From positions 36,116 to 100,115 of the forward strand of contig NZ_SRRU01000015.1 in NCBI RefSeq assembly GCF_004784465.1: a DNA stretch of 64,000 nt, given 5' to 3'. Numbering within the stretch: position 1 is the stretch's first letter; each line of letters begins with the position of its first letter. Both the position numbers and the translations under genes were made by a program. The stretch comes from Streptomyces griseoluteus. Its GTDB lineage: Bacteria > Actinomycetota > Actinomycetes > Streptomycetales > Streptomycetaceae. The notes beneath the pieces are model-generated. The model saw nothing but the letters and a program-made list of their open reading frames with translations. It did no database searches and was not told the DNA's origin. Below, in pieces: positions 43,384-51,890 of the stretch.

Positions 43384-44352
43384 CTACTCGGCGTTGCGGG
43401 TCGTGGCGAAGCGGCGCTGGTAGGCGGCGGGGCTGATGGACAGTTCCCGTGCGAAGACGCGGCGGAGGCTCTCGTAGCCCGGGAATCCGGCCAAGGACGC
43501 CGCCTGCGTCGCGGTGTACCCCTGGTCGAGCAGCGACTTCGCGATGTCGAACCGGATCGACTCGACGTACCGGGCCGGCGTGGTGCCCAGTTCCTCCCGG
43601 AACAGCCGCGTGAGGTGACGCGTGCTGAGGTTCAGACGCGCGGCCAGTTCGGTGAGGGAGTAGTTGTCGGCGGGCTGCGCCGAGACCAGGTCGACGACCC
43701 TGCGCAGGGCGGGCGAGCGGGGCGGCGGGCCCTGCAGGGGAGCGGAGAACTGCGACTGGCCCCCCGCCCGCTGCAGGTAGACGACCAGGGAGCGGGCCAC
43801 CTCCCGGGCGAGGTCGGGACCGTGGTCCTCCTCGACGAGGGCCAGCGCGAGGTCGATGCCCGCGGTGACACCCGCCGAGGTGTAGACCGTGCCGTCGCGC
43901 ACGTAGATGGCGTCGGGTTCGACGCGGGTCCTGGGGTGCAGGGCGGCGAGTCTGTCCGCGATCTTCCAGTGGGTGGTCGCCCGTTTGCCGTCCAGGAGGC
44001 CGGTCGCGCCGAGGACGAAGGCACCGGAGCACACGGAGGCGACCCGGCCGGAACGGGCTGCCAGGTCCCTGGCGGCTTCGACAAGGTCGCGCGTGACCGG
44101 GGTCCTGGGGTAGACGTCTCCGCCCGGCATCAGGAACGTGTCGGGGTCCGGCTGCGTGGTGGCGCTGCCGTCGACGGCGATCCGCATCCCGATCGAGGAG
44201 GCGATGCCGGCCCCCGTCGTGGACACAAGGGTGATCCGGTAGTCGGCACCGAGCAGGTTCGCTTCCCCGAACACCTCGGCGGGGCCGGCGACGTCCAGCA
44301 ACTTGACCCCGTCGTAGACGAGGATCGCCACCCGATGCGTGCCGGAGCTCAC
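43384..44352 (-). CDS. GlxA-family regulator (DJ-1/PfpI plus AraC)
   Basis: 322 residues. The N-terminal DJ-1/PfpI-like domain (about 1-190) has FLMPGGDVYP and ASVCSGAFVLGATGLLDGKR with the nucleophile-elbow Cys; THWKIADRLA follows. The C-terminal AraC pair of helix-turn-helices (about 215-315) includes LTELAARLNLSTRHLTRLFR and PGYESLRRVFARELSISPAA. GlxA-type regulators sense small molecules. It diverges from the HD-domain and quinone-oxidoreductase genes with about 135 bases between, and probably regulates them. Confidence 0.92.
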   Translation of the reverse strand: MSSGTHRVAILVYDGVKLLDVAGPAEVFGEANLLGADYRITLVSTTGAGIASSIGMRIAVDGSATTQPDPDTFLMPGGDVYPRTPVTRDLVEAARDLAARSGRVASVCSGAFVLGATGLLDGKRATTHWKIADRLAALHPRTRVEPDAIYVRDGTVYTSAGVTAGIDLALALVEEDHGPDLAREVARSLVVYLQRAGGQSQFSAPLQGPPPRSPALRRVVDLVSAQPADNYSLTELAARLNLSTRHLTRLFREELGTTPARYVESIRFDIAKSLLDQGYTATQAASLAGFPGYESLRRVFARELSISPAAYQRRFATTRNAE

Positions 44353-44487
44353 AGACCCATCCTGAGGTGACTGGATTCGAGTGGTTCATGGCCGGACTGA
44401 GGCGGCGCCGGGGGCCGCGGGGTCGGCACCGTGGAGAACGGGCGCACGGTCCACTCGTCACACATCGCACCAGAAAGCACGGACACC

Positions 44488-45126
44488 ATGACCGACATCA
44501 TCGCAGGGGTGGAAGTACCCGGAACATCGGCCGTCGCGGAGGCCACGGACTTCCTCCGGGAGAGGACCAATCCCCTGATCTTCCACCACTCCCGGCGGGT
44601 ATTCCTCTTCGCTTCGCTGCACGCCCGCGAGCTCGGTCTCCAGCCCGATCCCGAGTTGCTCTACATCTCGTCGATGTTCCACGACACGGGTCTTTCCATC
44701 CCGTTCTCGGAGACGCAGCAGCGTTTCGAGCTGGACGGCGCCGACCACGCGCGGAAGTTCCTGCTCGACCGCGGGTTCTCCGAGGGCGCGGCTGAGGTGG
44801 TCTGGACGGCGATCGCCCTGCACACGACGCCGGCGATCCCCGGCCGGATGGGTCCCGAGACCGCCGCCATGAACCAGGGCGTGCTGACCGACGCGCTCGG
44901 CCGGGGGCTGGACAAACTGGACGGCGACCGGGTCGACGAGATCGTCGCCGCTCATCCTCGCGGTGACTTCAAGAAGGAGTTCCTGCAGCAATTCGTCGAC
45001 GGCCTCAAGGACCGCCCGGACACCACGTACGGAACCATCAACGCGGACGTCCTGGAGCATTTCGTTCCCGGATTCCGCCGCGCGTCCATGGTCGAGCGCG
45101 TCCTCGACGCTCCCTGGCCGCGGTGA
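44488..45126 (+). CDS. HD-domain phosphohydrolase
   Basis: 212 residues from ATG 44488. The HD motif is LIFHHSRRVFLFASLHAREL and SSMFHDTGL (His-Asp pair, about 75), with later IALHTTPAIPG carrying additional metal ligands. Relatives in actinobacteria and fungi act as cyanamide-hydratase-like or other HD hydrolases; the THYT/HTTP-type tail supports the former, not proof. It is first of two co-directional genes opposite the GlxA regulator. Confidence 0.85.
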   Translation: MTDIIAGVEVPGTSAVAEATDFLRERTNPLIFHHSRRVFLFASLHARELGLQPDPELLYISSMFHDTGLSIPFSETQQRFELDGADHARKFLLDRGFSEGAAEVVWTAIALHTTPAIPGRMGPETAAMNQGVLTDALGRGLDKLDGDRVDEIVAAHPRGDFKKEFLQQFVDGLKDRPDTTYGTINADVLEHFVPGFRRASMVERVLDAPWPR

Positions 45127-45245
45127 CCCGGCAACAGCCGGCACCGGGCCGATGCGTTCCCTTTCGTGACGGGGCCGGCCAGTCGGCGCTGAGCCACCTC
45201 TTCATCTCCCACCAGACAGCAGCAGACAGCAGCGAAGGAGTGCTC

Positions 45246-46175
45246 GTGCGAGCCATCACCGTCCGGGACCGCGACGCCGGGATCGCGGGGCTGACCCTGG
45301 AGGACCTCCCCCATCCGAACGCCGCCGAGAACGATGTCGTCGTGCGGGTGCACGCCGCGGGCTTCACCCGGGGAGAGCTCGACTGGCCCGCGACCTGGAC
45401 CGACCGCGCCGGCCGTGACCGCACCCCGAGCGTGCCCGGCCACGAGGTCTCGGGGGTGGTGGCCGAACTCGGCTACGGAACGACCGGCCTCACCGTCGGC
45501 CAGCGGGTCTTCGGGCTGACCGACTGGGCCCGCGACGGATCACTCGCCGAGTACGTCGCCGTGGAGGCCCGCAACCTCGCCCCGCTCCCCGCCGACGTCA
45601 CCCACACGGTGGCGGCCGCACTGCCGATCTCTGGGCTCACCGCCTGGCAGGGCCTGTTCGACCACGCGGGTCTCACCACGGGCCAGACCGTCGTCATCCA
45701 CGGCGCCGCCGGCGCTGTCGGCTCGGTCGCCGTCCAGCTCGCCCGCGAAGCGGGGGTCCGGGTGGTCGGCACCGGCCGCGCCGCCCACCGGGACACCGTC
45801 CTGGATCTGGGCGCGCACGCGTTCCTCGACCTGGACCACGATCGCCTGGAGGACGCCGGGCAGGCCGACGTCGTGTTCGACGTGATCGGCGGCGAGATCC
45901 TCGACCGCTCGGCCGCACTGGTGCGTCCCGGCGGCACGCTCGTCACCATCGCTCACCCGCCCACCGTGCGCCCCGAGGAGGGGCGGGCCGTGTTCTTCGT
46001 GGTGGAGCCCGACCGCGCACGCCTCGCCGACCTCGCCCGGCGCCTCAGGGACGGGCGGCTCCAGGTAGGGGTCGGCGCGGTGCGGCCGCTCGCCGAGGCA
46101 GCCGCCTCCTTCGCCTCCAGGCAGCGCGTGCCCGGCCGCACGATCATCCGCGTCGCCGAGGACGAGGGGGCGTGA
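45246..46175 (+). CDS. NADP-dependent zinc-free quinone oxidoreductase (MDR family)
   Basis: 309 residues from GTG 45246 with AAGGAG seven bases upstream. GroES-like fold with VHAAGFTRGELDWP and PGHEVSGVVAELG, then the Rossmann loop VIHGAAGAVGSVAVQLAREA (about 150). The structural-zinc cysteines of alcohol dehydrogenases are absent, as in quinone oxidoreductases. It follows the HD gene on the same strand, and both are probably controlled by the GlxA regulator. Confidence 0.9.
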   Translation: MRAITVRDRDAGIAGLTLEDLPHPNAAENDVVVRVHAAGFTRGELDWPATWTDRAGRDRTPSVPGHEVSGVVAELGYGTTGLTVGQRVFGLTDWARDGSLAEYVAVEARNLAPLPADVTHTVAAALPISGLTAWQGLFDHAGLTTGQTVVIHGAAGAVGSVAVQLAREAGVRVVGTGRAAHRDTVLDLGAHAFLDLDHDRLEDAGQADVVFDVIGGEILDRSAALVRPGGTLVTIAHPPTVRPEEGRAVFFVVEPDRARLADLARRLRDGRLQVGVGAVRPLAEAAASFASRQRVPGRTIIRVAEDEGA

Positions 46176-46284
46176 GGGGCTGGGATGAATGCCACCTGCG
46201 CGCACCCGTCATGGCCGGCTACAAGCGGGCACGGGTCAGGACCGGCGGAGGTCCGGGCTCCGGCACGACGGGTGGGGCGGTCGC

Positions 46285-46830
46285 CCCGGCGAGCGCGAAG
46301 GCCAGTCCGGCTCCGGGCCCCAGGACCGAGCCGAGCCCGGCGTGGAAGCCGTCGAGGCTCTCGCTGCCTGGGCGGGTGTCGTGCAGGGTGACGGCGGCCA
46401 GGGTGAGCATGCCCGCGTTGACCACGCCAGCCAGGCCGAGGGCGACCGTGAGCGAGGTGCGGTGGGTTCGCAGGGTGCGCTGCTTGACACTCCAGGAGTG
46501 CCGCGTGGCAGCTTGCCGATCGAGGACTGGAGGTAGATCACGTGGGGCATGCCGGTGGCCCCGATGATGCCCGCCGCGAGCACCAGGCTGTCCGAGCCGA
46601 CGAGGCCGGGCCGCATGCCGGACAAGGCACCGTGCCAGGACCCGGCGCGGACGAACTGGTAGGCGAAGCCCAGGACGAGCACGAGCACGAGCAGCAGGAG
46701 CACGGTGACCCTCTCGAAGCGGCGGCGTCCCTCGGGGGCCAGGATCAGCAGAAGCAGCGAGGAACCGGCGACGATGAGCGCGGCGGGCAGCAGCGGCAGG
46801 CCGAACAGGAAGTACTTGGGGTGCCGCCCC
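46285..46830 (-). pseudogene. mntH: Nramp (MntH) metal-transporter fragment
   Basis: Minus-strand text runs LIVAGSSLLLLILAPEGRRR, VTVLLLLVLVLVLGFAYQFV, SDSLVLAAGIIGATGMPHVI and YLQSSIGKLP; a second frame then gives LTVALGLAGVVNAGMLTLAA and HDTRPGSESLDGFHAGLGSV. These are consecutive Nramp helices 3-7; GATGMPHVIYL replaces the metal-site GATVMPHxxYLHS motif. Both ends are missing and one frameshift separates the halves. Confidence 0.8.
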
Positions 46831-46846
46831 GCCGACGAACTCGGCG

Positions 46847-46915
46847 TCCGCCGGTCCCGTCGTCCACCTGTCCCTCTTCGACGCCATGGGCCACGACGAG
46901 CCCAGCGGAGTGATC
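46847..46915 (+). pseudogene. Fragment of a SpoIIE/PP2C-type phosphatase
   Basis: PVVHLSLFDAMGHDEPSGVI matches the metal-binding block of RsbU/SpoIIE phosphatases and resembles the same block of the intact phosphatase at 17645-18940. Only about 23 residues survive, joined directly to the Nramp relic on the other strand. Confidence 0.6.
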
Positions 46916-46943
46916 GGCCGGGGCCGATCAGGCGAGAGCATGG

Positions 46944-47543
46944 TTGTCGCGGCGTTTGCCGAGCCCGGCCGAAGTCCGGGTCTACTTTGAGGGCGTTTCC
47001 AGCCGGTGTTCCGGCAGGTGGCGGCGGAAGGGCAGGGGGCGGTCGTGGACCAGCGATCGTCAGAGCGGCGCGAACTTCCACGAGACCAGGGAAGTGTGGG
47101 CCTACACCGGGCGCAAGAGCCGGCCGGTGGCCGCCGGGGCACGTGCCTGCTGCGCCTGCGGCTGGCGTGGCCGAACCCTCCAGTGGGACCAGGACGAGCT
47201 CGGAGACATCGGCACCGAAGCCGACACCGACACCGAGCCGTTCTACGAGGACTGGCTCGCTCACACTGAGACCGTCGAGCATCAGACGGTTGCACTCCCC
47301 CAAGCCCTGGACGCGCTGCTGGAGCAGTTGGACACCCGGCTCACCACCCTGGCACTGGACGCCCCGGCCGCCGCGCTGAAAGCCGTGGACGCGGTCGACC
47401 GTCTCGCCAAGGATGTCGGTCGGCTCGCAGCCCGTACCGTCGAGGCCGACACCCCCGAGCAGTTGGAAGCGCTGGGAACGGCGCTCGGCATCGCCCCCAC
47501 GGAAGCTGGCTCGCGCGTCACCCGCTTCCGCCTGGAACTGTGA
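46944..47543 (+). CDS. Hypothetical protein of accessory-element type
   Basis: Up to 199 residues. From about residue 50 it reads VWAYTGRKSRPVAAG, CCACGWRGRTLQWDQDELGD (a Cys-rich strand), then a long helical region (QALDALLEQLDTRLTTLALD, AVDAVDRLAKDVGRLAARTV). The codon bias is good there; the first 40 residues look unrelated, so the true start is probably later or the gene lost its 5' end at the neighbouring rearrangement. Family not recognised. Confidence 0.45.
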   Translation: MSRRLPSPAEVRVYFEGVSSRCSGRWRRKGRGRSWTSDRQSGANFHETREVWAYTGRKSRPVAAGARACCACGWRGRTLQWDQDELGDIGTEADTDTEPFYEDWLAHTETVEHQTVALPQALDALLEQLDTRLTTLALDAPAAALKAVDAVDRLAKDVGRLAARTVEADTPEQLEALGTALGIAPTEAGSRVTRFRLEL

Positions 47544-47604
47544 CCCGGCCGATCGCTCGGAGGAGGCGACCGATCCCCGTCGGCCCGGCCGTCTGCCCTT
47601 CGCC

Positions 47605-47847
47605 GCGAGTTTTTGTCCGACCGCCCGTCGTGCCCGCTCGAGCTCCACCGGCGACACCCCCACGGACGCCGAGCCGGACAACCTGATGCCCCTCACCTGC
47701 GACGAGATCGGTCGTCTGTTCATCGCCCTCGCCGTACAGCACATCCAGGACGCAGCACACCGCCTCCGCTGGCCCCAGTGGCGACGCCGTCACCAGGCCC
47801 GATCACGGCTCAGCCACTACCGCAGCCAGGCCTCGACCCCGGCATGA
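47605..47847 (+). pseudogene. IS701-type transposase, C-terminal fragment
   Basis: LMPLTCDEIGRLFIALAVQH and WPQWRRRHQARSRLSHYR match the last 60 residues of the IS701-type transposase at 14189-15535 (ALTVPEIRHLFAAVLN, WSNWRRRHQATARRSHYRRR). TGATCACG follows the stop, as at the other copy's end. Everything upstream is missing. Confidence 0.75.
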
Positions 47848-47898
47848 TCACGATCGACCGCTGGAGTGCTGGTTCGCCGCGGCTTGCGTTGGCCTGCG

Positions 47899-48240
47899 TT
47901 ATACGGGCTCGCTGGGCATTGCCTGGCGATGGGTCTGGTCCTGGAGATTGAGCAGGGAGAGGAGTGAGGCCACCGTCAGGCCCAGACCGGCTTCGGTCGG
48001 ATGGCGCAGGACCTTGGCGGGGTCGATCTCATAGATGTTGCCGCGCCCCTGGCGCGTGTGTGAGAGGTAGCCGGCCTGCTCCAGGTCCGCGATGATCTTC
48101 TGCACGGCGCGCTCAGTGAGGCGGCAGCGGACGGCGATGTCGCGGACCCGTGCGCTCTGGTTGTCCGCGATGGCCGCAAGGACGCGAGCGTGGTTCGTCA
48201 GGAACGTCCACCCGCTGTGTGACTCAGGTACCCCATCCAT
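47899..48240 (-). CDS. Winged-helix transcriptional regulator
   Basis: 113 residues. RVLAAIADNQSARVRDIAVR and RLTERAVQKIIADLEQAGYL form a MarR-like winged helix, then RQGRGNIYEIDP is the wing. It diverges from a STAS-protein gene with about 130 bases between, and may control it. Starts at ATG 48240; no ligand domain is present. Confidence 0.82.
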   Translation of the reverse strand: MDGVPESHSGWTFLTNHARVLAAIADNQSARVRDIAVRCRLTERAVQKIIADLEQAGYLSHTRQGRGNIYEIDPAKVLRHPTEAGLGLTVASLLSLLNLQDQTHRQAMPSEPV

Positions 48241-48369
48241 GGCCCGATTCTAGCGAGCAACTATGCACGCTTTCAAAAACACGTACGCGCTTTCGTGCAT
48301 AACTTGACGCGTATTGTTTCCGTGGGGCAACGTTGGGGCGGTCGCACCGGTGCACACTTGGAGTCAGCC

Positions 48370-48882
48370 ATGCAGCAACCCTCGGACCACGTCCGGTCCC
48401 CTCTGGCGCCGAACCTCCCTTGCTCCGAGAGAGATGGTGCTGCGGTATCGCTTCCGCCCGGTCAGGCAACTGCGTTGTTCGCGTCGAGCGGTAACCGGAG
48501 CCGGGTGATAGTGCGAGGTGAACTCGACCTCGTCTCGGGCGAGCAGATCCGAGGCCGCCTGGTCGACGCCCTGGCCGCTTCGTCCGACCGTCTCGAGCTG
48601 GACCTGAGCGGGGTCAGCTTCTGTGACTGCGCCGGCCTCAATGTGCTTCTGGAACTCCGGCACCGGGCCGTGAGTCAGGGCAAGACCGTCACGATCCAGG
48701 CCGCCAGCCCTGTGGTCGACAGGTTGCTCGACCTCATCGGAGCGCAGGAGCTGTTCGCACCCGAACGGTCGCGGTGCGCCGAACCCGCGTCGTTCGGCGC
48801 CGCCTCCTGGTCCTCACCGAAGCCGGGAGCGTTGCCCAGCGTCAAAGTCCAGCGTGGCCGGCGCCTGTCTGCATGTGGGTGA
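48370..48882 (+). CDS. STAS-domain protein lacking the phospho-serine
   Basis: 170 residues from ATG 48370 with GGAG eight bases upstream. SRVIVRGELDLVSGEQIRGR and LDLSGVSFCDCAGLNVLLEL define a STAS anti-anti-sigma fold; the loop that is DSSG in the STAS protein at 17274-17645 is here DCAG. Without the serines it cannot be switched by a serine kinase in the usual way. The last 40 residues are Pro/Ser-rich. It diverges from a winged-helix regulator. Confidence 0.85.
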   Translation: MQQPSDHVRSPLAPNLPCSERDGAAVSLPPGQATALFASSGNRSRVIVRGELDLVSGEQIRGRLVDALAASSDRLELDLSGVSFCDCAGLNVLLELRHRAVSQGKTVTIQAASPVVDRLLDLIGAQELFAPERSRCAEPASFGAASWSSPKPGALPSVKVQRGRRLSACG

Positions 48883-48989
48883 ACCCGCTTGGGTGGATGA
48901 TGGCCCATGACGGCGGCCCATAGTCAGCCGACGCCCTGCTGAACTGGTTGACCCAAGAGTTGGCCCAAGGACCAGCAAACCCTGGTGGC

Positions 48990-49125
48990 CGACCCGCTGG
49001 AAGCGACGCTGCCACGGCTGGATCGGCCGTCGCGCGGGCGGCCTCGGCCGCCGCCTCCAGGTCGCCGTCGACCACGTTCAGCCGGGCTCCGTGCGCCTCG
49101 ATCTGCTCCCGCTTCTTGGCCGCCG
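48990..49125 (-). pseudogene. PLP-dependent (threonine synthase-like) enzyme, fragment A
   Basis: Read from 49125 down: SAAKKREQIEAHGARLNVVD and LEAAAEAARATADPAVAAS, the beta-strand/helix just before the phosphate-binding part of fold-type II PLP enzymes. It is head to head with fragment B, which holds the next block on the plus strand. Confidence 0.6.
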
Positions 49126-49255
49126 AGCGTCTTCTACGCCTCGCACGTGTTCAACTCGTACCTCCTGCACGGCACCAAGAACCTGTGTCCACGAGCTGTG
49201 GGAGGACCTCGGCGGGCGCCTGCCCGAGGTGCTCGTCCTCTCGGTGGGCAACGGC
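49125..49255 (+). pseudogene. PLP-dependent enzyme, fragment B
   Basis: VFYASHVFNSYLLHGTKNL, then in the next frame VHELWEDLGGRLPEVLVLSV and GNGP: the segment that follows fragment A in threonine-synthase-like enzymes. One frameshift lies at about 49187. The join with A at 49125 is a likely inversion breakpoint. Confidence 0.65.
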
Positions 49256-49479
49256 CCATGACCCTCCGGAAACACCCTGTCTGGGCGGCCGCCCTGGGGC
49301 ATGTTTTCGTGCAGTGCTGGCCTGGCAGTACGTCCCGGCAACGGGCAGTGGGCTCTATAGAGTCTCCCAGGAGGTAGCCCCGTCTCGGTTTTCTGAGCGG
49401 GGCTGCGCCGTTTCACACGGTGTGGGTGGCACCGTCCTCTGCCCTCGCCGCAACGGGACCGCCGTCGACCCTCTGCTGA

Positions 49480-49762
49480 GGTTATGCCCATATCCCCCAC
49501 CTACGCGGAGGGCATCGCCATTCCCCGCCCGCCCCGCGCCCGCCAGATCCTGCGCGCGGTACGGGAGTCAGGGGGCAACCTTCCAGGCCGTGACGGAGGA
49601 TCAGATCTGGCATGCACAGCTGGACCTGGCGTCCCGTGGACTGTACGTGGAGACGACGGCCGTGGCCTGCTGGGCGCCGGTGCGGGAGGGGGCGCTCGGC
49701 GAGAAGTCGGCGGTGGTGCCGCTGTGCGGGGCGGGGCTGAAGTCGGGCCTGGCCCGGCCGTA
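49480..49762 (+). pseudogene. PLP-dependent enzyme, fragment C (C-terminus)
   Basis: PTYAEGIAIPRPPRARQILR, then after a one-base shift near 49575 VTEDQIWHAQLDLASRGLYV and KSAVVPLCGAGLKSG: the C-terminal regulatory/active-site end of the same family. About 220 bases between B and C do not align. It ends at a proper stop. Confidence 0.65.
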
Positions 49763-49837
49763 GCCACCGCGCGTCCTGCGGGCTCCGCGCGCCGGCGCCC
49801 GGCCCCGCCCTGGCATCAGGCCGCCCCCGGTGCTGGC

Positions 49838-50077
49838 CTTCCCAACAGGCGTAGCGCAACAGGCGCTGCATCGGCCCGGGCCGAGCAAAGCCCGCCTGCT
49901 CGGCCAGCTGCGAGCAGTTCTTCCGCTCGATGCCCGACAGCAGCCTGAGTAGGTAAGCGCGGGCCGCCGCCTGAACCTGCCCGCGATCCGGGCCATGACC
50001 TGGTCGAACATCGCCTGCCACCGGGCAGGGTCTACGCTATGACCTGCGGCCACCGCACGATCTTCAGGAGTCCACAC
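49838..50077 (-). pseudogene. IS701-type transposase, N-terminal fragment
   Basis: MWTPEDRAVAAGHSVDPARW begins exactly as the copy at 15535; a frameshift near FRR leads to ARAYLLRLLSGIERKNCSQL and FARPGPMQRLLRYACWE. The upstream ACAACCCCCGATGATCACG is also shared. The catalytic domain is missing. Confidence 0.8.
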
Positions 50078-50154
50078 AACCCCCGATGATCACGTGGTGG
50101 CCGACCCTCTTGCGGGGCTGGGCCTCACCGTGGTCGCGAAGTCGAACTCGCGTG

Positions 50155-50307
50155 TCAGGCGGTGAAGCCGCCGTCGACATGGATCGAGGCTCCGGTGATG
50201 TACGAGCCGTCCGCACTTGCAAGGTGGGCGACGGTGGCCGCGATCTCGGCTGCTTCCGCATAGCGGCCCTCAGCCGTGAAGCCGGCGATCACCTCGGCAT
50301 TCGGCCC
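50155..50307 (-). pseudogene. C-terminal fragment of an SDR oxidoreductase
   Basis: VIAGFTAEGRYAEAAEIAAT and SADGSYITGASIHVDGGFTA, then stop: the last 50 residues of a classical SDR. The cofactor and catalytic parts are missing. Confidence 0.75.
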
Positions 50308-50382
50308 GTCAGCGGGGCCAGGTGCCCGGCGGGGCTGTCGCAGTCGGCATATGGGCGGTCCCGACCAGGTGCTCATCAGTTT

Positions 50383-50733
50383 CTATGCCTCGGTGGAGCG
50401 GCGGTCTGGCGGTTGCACGGCGGCACGCTGGCGGTCGCGGCGCCGACGGAGATGGGCAACTGCCGCGCCCAGGATGACCAGGCCGGGTCCGGTGTGCACG
50501 GCGAAGACGCCCAGCAGGTGTGGGCCGCCCCAGTCCTGCGCATAGCTCTCAGGGTTGGAGTAGTCGATGATGAAGAACTCGGCGATTCCCCGGGCAATCA
50601 GGTAAACCGCCAGAAGTCCACCGACAAGCATCGCGGCCGCTCTGAGGACCCGCCGCCGGGACCTCGGTGAGACCACACACACCACTGAGCCGACCACAAG
50701 CGTGAGAAAGACGCAGGCGACAGCTATGAGCAT
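50383..50733 (-). CDS. Three-helix membrane protein
   Basis: 116 residues from ATG 50733; AAAAGGG is upstream and the previous gene stops four bases before. Helices at about 2-22, 34-54 and 77-96 flank an FFIIDYSNPESYAQDWGGP segment. Third gene of a PadR-led operon; no family recognised. Possibly an accessory of the membrane protein encoded just upstream. Confidence 0.65.
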   Translation of the reverse strand: MLIAVACVFLTLVVGSVVCVVSPRSRRRVLRAAAMLVGGLLAVYLIARGIAEFFIIDYSNPESYAQDWGGPHLLGVFAVHTGPGLVILGAAVAHLRRRRDRQRAAVQPPDRRSTEA

Positions 50734-50737
50734 GAGC

Positions 50738-51097
50738 TCAGCCCTTTTCAATTGGCTTACGGTGGCGGCGATAGGTGCGGACTAGCAGTCCGGCCCAGGG
50801 AGCGAGGGAGGCCGACAGCGCCAGCGCTCGGCGCGGTGTGGTCGGGGCCCACAGGATGTTGTCTGTCAGTCCAGCCTGCAGCGCGAGGTGGGTGACGCTG
50901 GTGGACGCCACGATCGCCAGCGCGACCAGCACCAGTGTGAAGCGTGCCCGCACATGCTGTGTGGCAGCGTGGGCGACCACGTCGATCAGGGTGCGGGGGG
51001 TGAGGTCGGTGTCGTCGAGGAGGGCGCGGAACTCTTCGCCGTAGCGCTCACGCCACGGCTTCGGGTGTAGTGCCACGAGCAGATCCCTCACGCCCAT
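50738..51097 (-). CDS. PadR-linked membrane protein
   Basis: 119 residues from ATG 51097, which lies inside the padR stop region (overlap). The first 40 residues (LLVALHPKPWRERYGEEFRA and LLDDTDLTPRTLIDVVAHA) are typical of small actinobacterial membrane proteins encoded after PadR regulators. Two hydrophobic helices follow (about 52-70 and 88-106). Likely a repressed partner of the PadR protein. Confidence 0.75.
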   Translation of the reverse strand: MGVRDLLVALHPKPWRERYGEEFRALLDDTDLTPRTLIDVVAHAATQHVRARFTLVLVALAIVASTSVTHLALQAGLTDNILWAPTTPRRALALSASLAPWAGLLVRTYRRHRKPIEKG

Positions 51098-51411
51098 CCC
51101 AACCGCCGCCTTCCGGTGCTCACTACGCGCGACCAACTCTCCAGGTGCGCCGCCAGCGCCTCCCGCCCGGCCGGGGTGATCTCGTACGGGCGCCGGCGCT
51201 CTTCGCTGGGCAGTGCAACGATCAGCCCGCGGTCGACGAGCTTGCTCAACGAGCCGTATAGCGTGCCCGGACCTAGTTGGACCCCGGTCTGCTCCTTCAC
51301 GTCGGCGGTGATGGCGTAGCCGTGCTTTGGCCCATCGCTGAGTGAGAGCAGCACCAGTGCGCCCGGTTCGCCGAACCGAGCCAGTCCCTCCGAACGTCTT
51401 TGGTTCGTCAT
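51088..51411 (-). CDS. PadR-family transcriptional regulator
   Basis: 107 residues from ATG 51411 (an ATG nine bases earlier is possible). ALVLLSLSDGPKHGYAITAD and LGPGTLYGSLSKLVDRGLIV are the PadR winged helix; RRPYEITPAGREALAAHLES the wing and dimer helix. A palindrome overlaps its own start, consistent with autorepression. First of three overlapping or adjacent genes. Confidence 0.92.
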   Translation of the reverse strand: MTNQRRSEGLARFGEPGALVLLSLSDGPKHGYAITADVKEQTGVQLGPGTLYGSLSKLVDRGLIVALPSEERRRPYEITPAGREALAAHLESWSRVVSTGRRRLGWA

Positions 51412-51425
51412 GCGATGCATCGTAT
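51410..51425. promoter_or_regulatory. Palindrome over the padR start
   Basis: ATGCGATGCATCGTAT; the central 10 bases are a perfect palindrome. Binding here would block translation start or promoter clearance of the padR operon. Confidence 0.6.
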
Positions 51426-51547
51426 GACGTAATAGAGCGCTCGTGAAGGGCGCGACGGAGAATTGCCACCCAGAACTGCGTACTCACAGCCTTCGACGGT
51501 TACAACGGGTTCATCTGGGGCGAGTTCCTCGACCGCTGGCTCTGGCT

Positions 51548-51583
51548 GTGGCCGGTCCGCCGCTGCAACGGCGGACCGGCCAC
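51548..51583. terminator. Perfect 15-bp GC hairpin
   Basis: GTGGCCGGTCCGCCG pairs with CGGCGGACCGGCCAC across a 6-base loop CTGCAA. It lies upstream of the padR operon and next to an integrase relic, so which transcript it ends is not clear. Confidence 0.7.
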
Positions 51584-51694
51584 ATCAAGGCCGCGGTAAC
51601 GAGCAGAAGTTGACCTCGCAGTTGCCGGACCCTGCACTTCCTTGTACGAGCGATGCCCCCCACACACGAGTGCGACGCTAGGAGGGGGTACCAA

Positions 51695-51890
51695 CCCAGT
51701 GCACGTCGGACGACGGCGTGACCGTGCTGGTGGCGTTCTCCAAGACCGACCAGGCCGCCAGGGGCGAGCAGACCTTCGTGCCGGCCGGCCCCGACGCGCC
51801 GGCCGTGTGCTCCCTGACGCGGGTGCGCGCATGGCTGGAGGAGCTGCGCCACCACGGCATCACGTCCGGCCCGTTGGGCCCGGGTGTGAG
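51695..51890 (+). pseudogene. Tyrosine recombinase (integrase) fragment
   Basis: VTVLVAFSKTDQAARGEQTF, then VCSLTRVRAWLEELRHHGIT and SGPL resemble the SKTDQxGxG strand region and following helix of tyrosine integrases. The catalytic Arg and Tyr boxes are absent. Only about 60 residues survive. Confidence 0.5.

Noticed and set aside
43115..43423. Plus-strand ORF opposite the 74-residue hypothetical gene
   Set aside because: It has lower third-position GC than the minus frame, and no recognisable family.
46236..47744. 502-residue minus-strand ORF
   Set aside because: Only a stretch matching Nramp helices is real; the rest crosses another gene antisense and a relic junction.
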